This document shows, in pieces, positions 5,926 through 12,701 of a stretch of 12,701 nt of DNA. Origin of the DNA: DATAPE01 sp034667525 (GTDB lineage: Bacteria > Actinomycetota > CADDZG01 > WHSQ01); NCBI GenBank assembly GCA_034667525.1, contig JAXDJO010000050.1:1-12701 (forward strand). The letters run 5' to 3'. The translations under genes were made by a program, and so were the position numbers. Every line of letters begins with the position of its first letter. Within the stretch, counting starts at the first letter, position 1. The notes beneath the pieces were generated by a model. That model was not told where the DNA came from, ran no database searches, and saw only the letters and a program-made list of their open reading frames with translations.

Positions 5926-8641
5926 CCACCTGAAACCAATGCCTCGGCTGGGGCTTGTGCTGGGCGCAACGCTGGGTTTGTTCGCGATCCTTGCCAGTGT
6001 TCTATTGGCAACCAACCGCTTGACGGATGCGCCGAAAGCCCCGTGGCTTGCCCGAAATGTTATCTACCCTGCCTACCCTGCGCCAGTCACACAAGTTGGT
6101 TCCCAGACAACCCGCGGAGGTAAGGCGAGGCCACCGTCCCCGACTGAGCTCCGCAATCGCGCTGCGAGCTACGAGAGGCTGGTTCTCGGGTCGCACCCTC
6201 TGGCGTACTGGCCACTCGGAGATCACGGATCCAAAATGGTCGATGCGACTGGACGGCATGACGGTCTGCAAGCAACACGCGCGTACCCTGGTGCCTCGGG
6301 CTCGTCAACCCTCTACAACGGAAGAACCGATTTCAGCTCCGTCTCGGGCGTAGGAGCCTCTGCCAATCGACAGCTGACCGTCGAATTCTGGGCCCGCAAC
6401 CAGGATCTCAATCGACGAGCGTTCATGGTCACCAAAGCCGCCGGGGTAACTACACGCGACTCGGAATGGTGGTTCGAATGGCGCGCTGACGATCGGATCG
6501 CCTTTGGCCTTTGGAATAGCAAGCTAAAGTTCTCTCAGGCACTGAGCGGCATCTCTTACAGCTCGGGGTGGCATCAAATCATTGGGGTCTACGATGGTTC
6601 GACCCTTTCCCTATATGTCGATGGCGCACTTGCGGCAAGGTCGCCGCAGAAAGGGCCCATCCATCGAGCTGGACAGCCGATCGTGCTCGGCAATCTCGAG
6701 AGCACGCCGGAACCCCTAGCCTTTAAGGGGGCGCTGAGGGACGTTGCAGTCTACGCGCGTGCGCTAACGACGGCAGAAATTAGACGCCATTTCCTTGCCG
6801 GTGGAGAAGACGTGCGAACTTTCGCAGCTGACACAGTGTCCTGGCAGCTGTATCCGGCCAGCTGGCGGGCGCACGCTAAATGGCAGATCTCCTTTCCGCC
6901 AGGAGCAGTGGTGCAGGCGGTTTTCGTCGGTGGTCATCCGCTCAAACCAACCGTTCGCGACTTACAGACGACTTACTTGCCTGAAAGACCTCTCAACGGA
7001 CCCATGTATTCGGTCCCGAACGAGGCGGTAGGTGACAAAACCAACCTCCGCGTAGTGGGAGCTAGAGCTCCGGCGACCGTCGCTCCAAGTATGACGCTCT
7101 TCATGACCAGGGGCCCGGCTTCCACCCCAGGAAACGCATCTGGAGTCACGGGCGGGCCGGTCGTTGCGTGGTGGGAAACCCACCTTTGGGTAGTCATTCC
7201 CCTTGCCCTGTGCGCGTACCTGCTCTTTGCCCTCATGAGCGTTTGGTCCTTCCAGCAACTTCGGAGTCTGGGACTGGACCGGCGCCATTGGATCACCCTG
7301 TTTGCGGTCCTTGGTTTGGAGATAGTGCTATCGGCTGTGACCACGAATCTAGATATCCAGATCTTTAAGGGCGAAGGCGAACGTTATTGGCTCTACGGCC
7401 CCGTCCCGGGGCTGACCCTTTCCGGTTACGGGCCGATCATCGATGGCTTGTTCGTTCTCCCGATGCTTCCATACCTGCTGTTGACCAAGCTGTCCGGGGT
7501 CTCGAGCGAGTTTGCGCTCAATCTGGCCCTGCGTGTCCCGATGATTGTGGGGAGCCTCTTCATGGTTGGTGCGACAGCTCGCTTGGCCAGAGTCGTAAAG
7601 ATTGACGAAAGGGCCAAGAAGATAGCGTTCTATGGCCTACTGCTCAATCCTCTTGTTATTGAGTGGACGTTATGGCATCCCGAGGCCCTGGTGGCTGGCG
7701 TCCTGGTTTTCTCCGCCGCGCTAGCGTTTGAAAATAGGCCGGTCGCCGGAGGGTTGATGTTTGGGCTAGCGGTTGCGACTAAGTACTGGCCATTGTTTGC
7801 GGGCCCCTTTCTTCTCGTTTATCTCTGGCGGGCACGAGGCAAACTGGCTGCGCTTCAATGGCTCACTACAGGAGTGGCTGTCAGCTTGGGGTTGTTCCTT
7901 TCCTATTGGGCTCCGGCCTACATCTCTCTAGGCTCCTCCTCAGAGTTCATCCGCCTTCTGCATCAGAGACTCCCCTACTTTGGTGGTTCTACCGCCTCCT
8001 CGTACTCGACGATCTGGTCGTTCTATTCGCTTCCGCGGGTCGCTTTGAGGTGGGCTTCATTTGGAAGCTTGTTATCGAATATCGAGGGCTATTCGTTCCT
8101 GATTGTCGTGTGTTTGTTCGCGATTATCTTGGGTCTGTTCATTGCTGGGCGGCCGACGAAACCTCGCACCCTGGTAGCTATCGGTGCGGTCCTTGCTCTA
8201 GTTGCCAGCATCAATTCCTTGAGTGTTGCAGGGTTTGCATTGTGGTCCCTGCCTTTCCTTATTGTCGGAACTCCATTCATATCCAAAGCAAGATGGATGG
8301 TGGCGGTTGCCGTTGCCGCGTGGTCCTCCGCTGTCCTTGTGACGGTTTTCATCGAACCAGACACCTACTGGTTTTTGCATACAAGTCCAGCTCTCACTAG
8401 GTTCGGAATGAACGCGTCTGCTTGGATACAAGCTCATGTGATCAACGTTCAGTTAGCTCAAGCTTTCGGATTCCTCTTCTGTTTTTGCCTGGCCCTCATC
8501 GGCATGCTCCTTGTGCTCGAGGTCACAATCTCCACGACGTGGCTAACAGGATGTGCTCCATGGCATCCTGAAATCAAAAAATCGCGCTTCTCTCGGCGTG
8601 GGAGGGGCCTTTTCAGCAGGGAAGAGCGGGACCGGGTTTAG
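5915..8641 (+). CDS. LamG lectin-like domain fused to a GT-C type integral-membrane glycosyltransferase
   Basis: A 908-residue protein starting at GTG 5915, with AGGAG 9 bases upstream inside the preceding gene. Order of parts: a membrane anchor (about 11-33); a proline-rich linker; a LamG / concanavalin A-like domain (about 85-292) with LAYWPLGD, LTVEFWARN, WHQIIGVYDGSTLSLYVDG and the ending GALRDVAVYARALTTAEI; a small probably beta-rich region (about 300-400); then about 12 hydrophobic segments from residue 422 on. The membrane part resembles GT-C / GT87-like mannosyltransferases: an acidic site Asp480 in TTNLDIQIFKG after a membrane segment, WHPEA near 587-591, and GLAVATKYWPLF (617-628). 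The C-terminal tail is basic and probably cytoplasmic. GT-C enzymes use polyprenyl-phosphate sugars on the outer face, which is also where the LamG domain would sit. The substrate is unknown. Its stop codon overlaps that of the convergent dehydratase gene. Confidence 0.8.
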   Translation: MRSSHLKPMPRLGLVLGATLGLFAILASVLLATNRLTDAPKAPWLARNVIYPAYPAPVTQVGSQTTRGGKARPPSPTELRNRAASYERLVLGSHPLAYWPLGDHGSKMVDATGRHDGLQATRAYPGASGSSTLYNGRTDFSSVSGVGASANRQLTVEFWARNQDLNRRAFMVTKAAGVTTRDSEWWFEWRADDRIAFGLWNSKLKFSQALSGISYSSGWHQIIGVYDGSTLSLYVDGALAARSPQKGPIHRAGQPIVLGNLESTPEPLAFKGALRDVAVYARALTTAEIRRHFLAGGEDVRTFAADTVSWQLYPASWRAHAKWQISFPPGAVVQAVFVGGHPLKPTVRDLQTTYLPERPLNGPMYSVPNEAVGDKTNLRVVGARAPATVAPSMTLFMTRGPASTPGNASGVTGGPVVAWWETHLWVVIPLALCAYLLFALMSVWSFQQLRSLGLDRRHWITLFAVLGLEIVLSAVTTNLDIQIFKGEGERYWLYGPVPGLTLSGYGPIIDGLFVLPMLPYLLLTKLSGVSSEFALNLALRVPMIVGSLFMVGATARLARVVKIDERAKKIAFYGLLLNPLVIEWTLWHPEALVAGVLVFSAALAFENRPVAGGLMFGLAVATKYWPLFAGPFLLVYLWRARGKLAALQWLTTGVAVSLGLFLSYWAPAYISLGSSSEFIRLLHQRLPYFGGSTASSYSTIWSFYSLPRVALRWASFGSLLSNIEGYSFLIVVCLFAIILGLFIAGRPTKPRTLVAIGAVLALVASINSLSVAGFALWSLPFLIVGTPFISKARWMVAVAVAAWSSAVLVTVFIEPDTYWFLHTSPALTRFGMNASAWIQAHVINVQLAQAFGFLFCFCLALIGMLLVLEVTISTTWLTGCAPWHPEIKKSRFSRRGRGLFSREERDRV

Positions 8642-10488
8642 AAACGACTTGCCATCTGCCGAACCTGGATGGTGGCAGCTTCTTGGTCTCTGCTTTTGAG
8701 CAATTGTCGTAGTACTTCTAACTCTTCTTCGAACGCAGCAGGGTCGAAGCCATTAGTTTGCAATCGCAGTACGTGTGGGTTCTCGGTGGGAACCAATTCC
8801 TCGCCGGCCTGCATCAATTGTTCGGAGAGACGCTCCCCGGCCCTAAGGCCAACGATCTCCAGCGGAACATCCACCCCCGGCGCGAGGCCAGACAGGCGTA
8901 TGACTCGTTCGGCAAGATCCACCATGCGAACCGGCATGCCCATGTCTAGAAAGAGAACCTCGCCTTTGTTGCCCAGGTGCCCTGCCTGTAACACTAATTG
9001 AGCGGCTTCGGAAGTCAACATGAAATAACGCGTTGCTTGGGGGTCGGTAAGTGTCAAGGGGTGGCCCTGCGATATCTGCTTGCGGAACAGGGGAAGTACA
9101 CTTCCGATGCTCCCGAGTACATTGCCAAATCTCACAGCAACGAATGTGGTCGACTCGGTTGGTTGCGCCCGCAGGACACTCTCCGCAATCCGTTTGGTCA
9201 TGCCCATGACGCCAATCGGATTGACGGCTTTATCAGTGGAGATAAGCACGAACTTCGCAACTCCTCGGCGTTGAGCGACCTCGGCGACTGATTCTGTTCC
9301 AAATATGTTGTTGTCAATAGCTTCAAGTGGATGTACTTCCATGAGGTGGACGTGTTTGTAGGCTGCAGCGTGATAGACGATGTCGGGCGAATAGGCTGCC
9401 ATCATCTCGTCCACCTTGGCGCGATCACGAATGTCACCAACAACGGGAATCGTTCTGAGCTTGGGGTGGTCTGCGGCTAGCTCCTGGGCGATCGAGTGCA
9501 GCGCGCTCTCGGCACGTTCGAACAGGACAATCAAAGCCGGGTGCAAGGCCGCAACTTGGCGACAGAGCTCAGACCCGATCGATCCTCCGGCACCCGTGAT
9601 CACTACGTTCTTACCGCTGATCTCGCTCTCGACGATCTTTCGATCAAGCTCGACAGGCTTTCGCTCCAGCAGGTCGGCAGGATCTATCTCACGCAAATCA
9701 CCGATGCCCTTGCCGTGGATCAATTCATCGAGGCTCGGAACCGTCTTCAATGGGACCTCGCACTGCAGGCATTTCGAAATGATGCCTCGTCGCTGGTCGG
9801 CTGTCCCCGATGGAATCGCGAGTAGTAGCTCATCGACGCCTATCGATCGCACAAGCTCTGGGAGATCGGCTACGCCTCCGACGATCTGAACCCCGTAGAT
9901 CCTTCGTCCCCACTTCGAGTGATCATCGTCCACAAGGCCGACGACGTCATAGTCAAGCCTGGGATTACGGTGACTCTCTCGGAGCAGGGTGACCGCTCCG
10001 TCGCCGCCTCCTACGATCAACGCTCGTTTCCTTGGCCTGTGGGCGCGACGTATCCGCTCGTCCCGGCGAGCGTGTCGTTCGGTAGCGAGGCGGACCGCGA
10101 AGCGGGCTCCCGCAACGAAGGCCGAGCACAAGATCCAGTCGAGAACGAACAGCAGCGGAGACGGACTCGAAGGCAGCAGCAGAGCCGGGAACCCGAAAAT
10201 CACCGACCCAAGAAGCGTCGCCTGGAGGATGGTGATCAGGTCGCCCGTTCCAACAAAGATCCATACGGCTTCGTAGAGGTGAAGAAGGCGAAAGATCACC
10301 AGACGGATTCCTAGCAAGATCGGAAGGCTGAACACGAGCCACCGGAATTCTGGGCTGGGGAGGGGGAAGCCGGTCGTGAATAGGAACGAAGCCAAATAGG
10401 CAGCGAGGACCAGAACCGCGTGCGCTACGACAATGATGGTTCGGCGATAGCGGATGCTGCCCTGTAGGAAACGAGCAGTCCACCTCAT
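8638..10488 (-). CDS. Membrane-bound UDP-sugar 4,6-dehydratase (WbpM / PglF / CapD family)
   Basis: A 616-residue nucleoside-diphosphate-sugar dehydratase, expected to turn UDP-GlcNAc into its 4-keto-6-deoxy form at the inner face of the membrane. Four membrane segments (about 17-135) come first. A CoA_binding_3-type Rossmann domain follows (about 154-265; IVGGGDGAVTLLR). The catalytic short-chain dehydrogenase domain has GAGGSIGSE (299-307), GDIRD (351-355) and HAAAYKHVHLMEVHP. The active site reads STDKAVNPIGVMGMTK: Ser417, Met428 and Lys432. Methionine replaces the usual tyrosine, as is known for the large WbpM/PglF group. Length matches the long form (PglF about 590, WbpM about 665). Its ATG overlaps the stop of the upstream glycosyltransferase as ATGA and no good ribosome binding site is visible, so translational coupling is likely. 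With the aminotransferase two genes upstream it forms part of an amino-deoxysugar route. Confidence 0.92.
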   Translation of the reverse strand: MRWTARFLQGSIRYRRTIIVVAHAVLVLAAYLASFLFTTGFPLPSPEFRWLVFSLPILLGIRLVIFRLLHLYEAVWIFVGTGDLITILQATLLGSVIFGFPALLLPSSPSPLLFVLDWILCSAFVAGARFAVRLATERHARRDERIRRAHRPRKRALIVGGGDGAVTLLRESHRNPRLDYDVVGLVDDDHSKWGRRIYGVQIVGGVADLPELVRSIGVDELLLAIPSGTADQRRGIISKCLQCEVPLKTVPSLDELIHGKGIGDLREIDPADLLERKPVELDRKIVESEISGKNVVITGAGGSIGSELCRQVAALHPALIVLFERAESALHSIAQELAADHPKLRTIPVVGDIRDRAKVDEMMAAYSPDIVYHAAAYKHVHLMEVHPLEAIDNNIFGTESVAEVAQRRGVAKFVLISTDKAVNPIGVMGMTKRIAESVLRAQPTESTTFVAVRFGNVLGSIGSVLPLFRKQISQGHPLTLTDPQATRYFMLTSEAAQLVLQAGHLGNKGEVLFLDMGMPVRMVDLAERVIRLSGLAPGVDVPLEIVGLRAGERLSEQLMQAGEELVPTENPHVLRLQTNGFDPAAFEEELEVLRQLLKSRDQEAATIQVRQMASRF

Positions 10489-11582
10489 CGCTGGGGATCT
10501 CGATATCGAACCAAGCCCATTGCACTCGGCAGCAGCGAAGCTGCTGCCGTCTTAGCAAGAGCCCGACCGCGCCGATCCAGGACGAAATTCCACAGAACGT
10601 AGTCGGTTCCTACTATCGACAGAAACGCCTCATACAGCAGGGCCGGGTCTCGATGTTTCAAGGAACGTGCAGCTGCGGTTAGGGCTGGGGGAATGAGCGC
10701 GTTCACATACGAGATCCATAGAAGGAGGCGAAGGAGATCCCGTTTGTTGCTCCAGGAAAGGTACGAGGCTTTCCGTTTTCCTACCGTGTCGAGATATGAG
10801 CCTCGGACGTCTCGTTGTTTCTTCTTCAGGTAGATGGCTGGCTTCAAAAAACTACGGTGGTAGATCCCAGCGGAAGGAACGTAGGCGAATGGAGCGAGCC
10901 CGCGTTCTGCACACTCGACTACAAAATCAACATCTGACCAACGCCAGGATGGTCCCCATTCGTTTAAAAACTCTTTGAGAAGCGAAGTTCTGAACAGAAC
11001 CACTCCCAACACGGGCGCGCGGCCGGGTGCGAATCGGCACAAGCTGTAGCTCTCTCCCGGCTTAAACACGGTCTCTTCTATCTGCGTGGAGAGGAAGCGC
11101 ATAAGAGGGTCCTGCTGGAGGGGATGGTACGAGAGACATCGGTTCAAAGGGGGATCTTTGCTATCAACGAGGAATCTGGGAAACGAACCCACGAGCGAAG
11201 GCATTTCCAGAAAAGGTTGTACGAGCCGTGCGAGACACGATGGGTTCGACCACTCCATGTCGGCATCGAGGTAGATATGTAGATCTCCGGTCGCAAGTTC
11301 ACATCCGAGCCGCCGTCCTATGTCAGATTGTCTGGCAGGATTCGATTCGACTCGGCACCCGAACGACCGACAAATCTCTACAGTCCGATCCGTGGATCCT
11401 CCGTCCACGATCAGTGTCTCAACCCGGTCGGCTGGATACGTCTGCAGGGCGATGCTTTCCAGGAGAGCCTGCATGCGGGCCGCCTCATTGAAGACGGCTA
11501 TGTTGATCGTCACCGAAGGCAGCCCGTCATCAGGCAACATAGCCACAGGGGGACCGTCGGACGTTATCTGGCGTCGATTCAT
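10485..11582 (-). CDS. Family 2 glycosyltransferase
   Basis: A 365-residue GT-A fold enzyme. The start is the ATG at 11580-11582, which overlaps the aminotransferase stop as ATGA; a longer in-frame reading to 11693 would lie inside that gene and is rejected. Landmarks are VTINIAVFNEAARMQALLESI near the N-terminus, LIVDGGSTD (57-65), LDADME (105-110) with the metal-binding DAD at 106-108, and WRWSDVDFVVECAERG, whose acidic residues (about 217-223) probably include the catalytic base. The C-terminal part (LRLLLWISYVNALIPPA and onward) is hydrophobic and probably membrane-associated. It lies between the aminotransferase and the dehydratase, joined on both sides by 4-base overlaps, so it probably adds the amino-deoxysugar they make or the sugar next to it. 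Donor and acceptor are not shown by the sequence. Confidence 0.88.
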   Translation of the reverse strand: MNRRQITSDGPPVAMLPDDGLPSVTINIAVFNEAARMQALLESIALQTYPADRVETLIVDGGSTDRTVEICRSFGCRVESNPARQSDIGRRLGCELATGDLHIYLDADMEWSNPSCLARLVQPFLEMPSLVGSFPRFLVDSKDPPLNRCLSYHPLQQDPLMRFLSTQIEETVFKPGESYSLCRFAPGRAPVLGVVLFRTSLLKEFLNEWGPSWRWSDVDFVVECAERGLAPFAYVPSAGIYHRSFLKPAIYLKKKQRDVRGSYLDTVGKRKASYLSWSNKRDLLRLLLWISYVNALIPPALTAAARSLKHRDPALLYEAFLSIVGTDYVLWNFVLDRRGRALAKTAAASLLPSAMGLVRYRDPQR

Positions 11583-12701
11583 AGGCGACCAGCCTGTGCA
11601 GCTTCCTGCCTCGTTGTCGGATGCCGAGACGCTCGCTCGAGGACAAGACTTGTGGCGGCTACGACATCTTCGACGTCGGAAGAGTTCATGCACGCGAACA
11701 AGGGGAGGGAAACCAGCTCATGGTAGATCCTCTCGGCTACAGGGAAAGCTCCCTCTCGATAGGCGAATTGCTCTTGATAGAAGGAATGCAGGTGTAGTGG
11801 GATGAAGTGGACGCTGGTTCCGATGTTCAGTTTGTTGAGCGAGAGGATGAATTGCTGTCGGTCGATGCTCAGCTCCTGCAGTTTTAGACGTATCGGATAG
11901 AGGTGATGTGCGTGGGTGCGGCCCGCATGGCGGGGCAGCGTGCTTACCAGGGTAAGGTCCTCGAAACCTCGGTCGTAAGTCTGCACATGCTTCAGCCGGT
12001 GCTGTTGTAAAGATGGGAGCTTCTCGAGCTGGGAGAGCCCGATCGCCGATTGGATATCGCTTAAGTTGTACTTGTACCCTGCCTCCTCAACGTCGTACGC
12101 CCAGGAGCCGCTCGCGGTGTATCTGTCCCAAGCACCGTGACTCATTCCATGCAGGCTTAGGCGTCGGATCCGTTCAGCTAACTCATCATCCTCAAGCGTG
12201 ACCATTCCTCCCTCGCCGGTGGTCATGTTCTTGGTGGCGTAGAAGGAGAATGCAGTGGCTCTCCTAACGTTGGGGTATTCGCGGGACAGATGATCTGACC
12301 CGATCCTGGATCCTCTGTAGGCAGCCCCCACCGCATGGGCGGCGTCCTCTACGACGGCAAGTGAATGACGATCCGCGAGCTCGTAGATCGCGTCTAGATC
12401 GCAGGGCTGACCACCGTAATGCACTGGCATCAACGCCTTAGTCCGCGGCGTAATGGCTGCAGCAATGGCTTCTACATCGACGTTGAGATCCTCCCCAACG
12501 TCCACCAGAACCGGGCGGGCCCCGGCATGAACCACGACGTTCGCCGACGCACAGAACGTCATCGTCGGGACAATCACTTCGTCGCCCGGCATTACGCCTA
12601 ACGCGAGCAACGCTAGGTGCAGTCCGGCAGTGCATGAGTTGACGGCAACAGTGTTGCTGGCACCCACATATGCGCCGAACGCCTTCTCGAAGGCAGTGGT
12701 T
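11579..12701 (-). CDS. DegT/DnrJ/EryC1/StrS-family PLP-dependent sugar aminotransferase (5' end outside window)
   Basis: The frame is open to the right edge and gives 373 visible residues, beginning TTAFEKAFGAYVGASNTVAVN. Relatives have about 20-30 more residues, so only the N-terminus is missing; a GTG at 12665-12667 is internal, not the start. Fold type I PLP features are visible: SCTAGLHLAL for phosphate binding, VVEDAAHAVG, whose Asp (codon at 12344-12346) would pair with the PLP nitrogen, and SFYATKNMTTGEGG, whose Lys (codon at 12230-12232) is the expected Schiff-base residue. WAYDVEEAGYKYNLSDIQSAIGLSQLEKL is a family hallmark. The enzyme should transfer an amino group from glutamate to C4 (or C3) of a keto-deoxy nucleotide sugar. 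With the WbpM/PglF-type dehydratase in the same operon, a C4 aminotransferase of the PglE kind is likely. The stop overlaps the next start as ATGA. Confidence 0.9.
   Translation of the reverse strand, partial: TTAFEKAFGAYVGASNTVAVNSCTAGLHLALLALGVMPGDEVIVPTMTFCASANVVVHAGARPVLVDVGEDLNVDVEAIAAAITPRTKALMPVHYGGQPCDLDAIYELADRHSLAVVEDAAHAVGAAYRGSRIGSDHLSREYPNVRRATAFSFYATKNMTTGEGGMVTLEDDELAERIRRLSLHGMSHGAWDRYTASGSWAYDVEEAGYKYNLSDIQSAIGLSQLEKLPSLQQHRLKHVQTYDRGFEDLTLVSTLPRHAGRTHAHHLYPIRLKLQELSIDRQQFILSLNKLNIGTSVHFIPLHLHSFYQEQFAYREGAFPVAERIYHELVSLPLFACMNSSDVEDVVAATSLVLERASRHPTTRQEAAQAGRL

Noticed and set aside
11583..11693. N-terminal extension of the second GT2 to 11693
   Set aside because: It would overlap the conserved end of the aminotransferase by over 100 bases and adds an arginine-rich, non-homologous stretch. 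The ATGA junction at 11579-11582 is the natural start.

Overview
The window is 12.7 kb of a cell-surface glycan region, most likely from an uncultured, high-GC Actinomycetota-type bacterium. The evidence for that is the secreted C39-like peptidase with its long N-terminal domain, the Sir2 variant carrying 'LKSATISFGQ', frequent GTG starts with strong GGAGG ribosome binding sites, and the 73% GC first gene. I cannot assign a class or species with confidence. There is no RNA gene, CRISPR array or insertion sequence. No gap exceeds 300 bases; the longest are about 161 and 179 bases.

Layout from left to right. (1) The N-terminal end of a probable GNAT-type protein (- strand) runs off the left edge. 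It is much richer in GC than the rest. (2) A secreted C39-like cysteine peptidase (+). (3) A Sir2 NAD-dependent deacylase, convergent with the peptidase, lies downstream of and overlaps (4) an exported formylglycine-dependent sulfatase (both -). A candidate promoter precedes the sulfatase. (5) A SAM-dependent methyltransferase with a C-terminal Trm112-like zinc ribbon (-), divergent from (6) a family 2 glycosyltransferase (+). (7) This glycosyltransferase overlaps by 11 bases a 908-residue membrane protein that joins an N-terminal anchor, a LamG lectin-like domain and a GT-C type integral-membrane glycosyltransferase core (+). (8) Convergent with it, with overlapping stop codons, is the end of a - strand operon read from the right edge: DegT-type sugar aminotransferase (5' end outside the window), family 2 glycosyltransferase, and a WbpM/PglF/CapD-type membrane-bound UDP-sugar 4,6-dehydratase. 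These three are joined by two ATGA stop/start overlaps.

How they may work together. The dehydratase and aminotransferase would supply a UDP-4-amino-4,6-dideoxy-HexNAc sugar of the bacillosamine or QuiNAc4N kind. The two GT2 enzymes would add sugars on the cytoplasmic side, and the GT-C protein would act on the outer face with a lipid-linked donor. The methyltransferase could modify a sugar, and the exported sulfatase suggests contact with sulfated glycans. The joint pathway is inference; the individual families are well supported. The most unusual object is the LamG plus GT-C fusion. The composition step near the left edge suggests that the glycan region is an accessory island inside a higher-GC genome.
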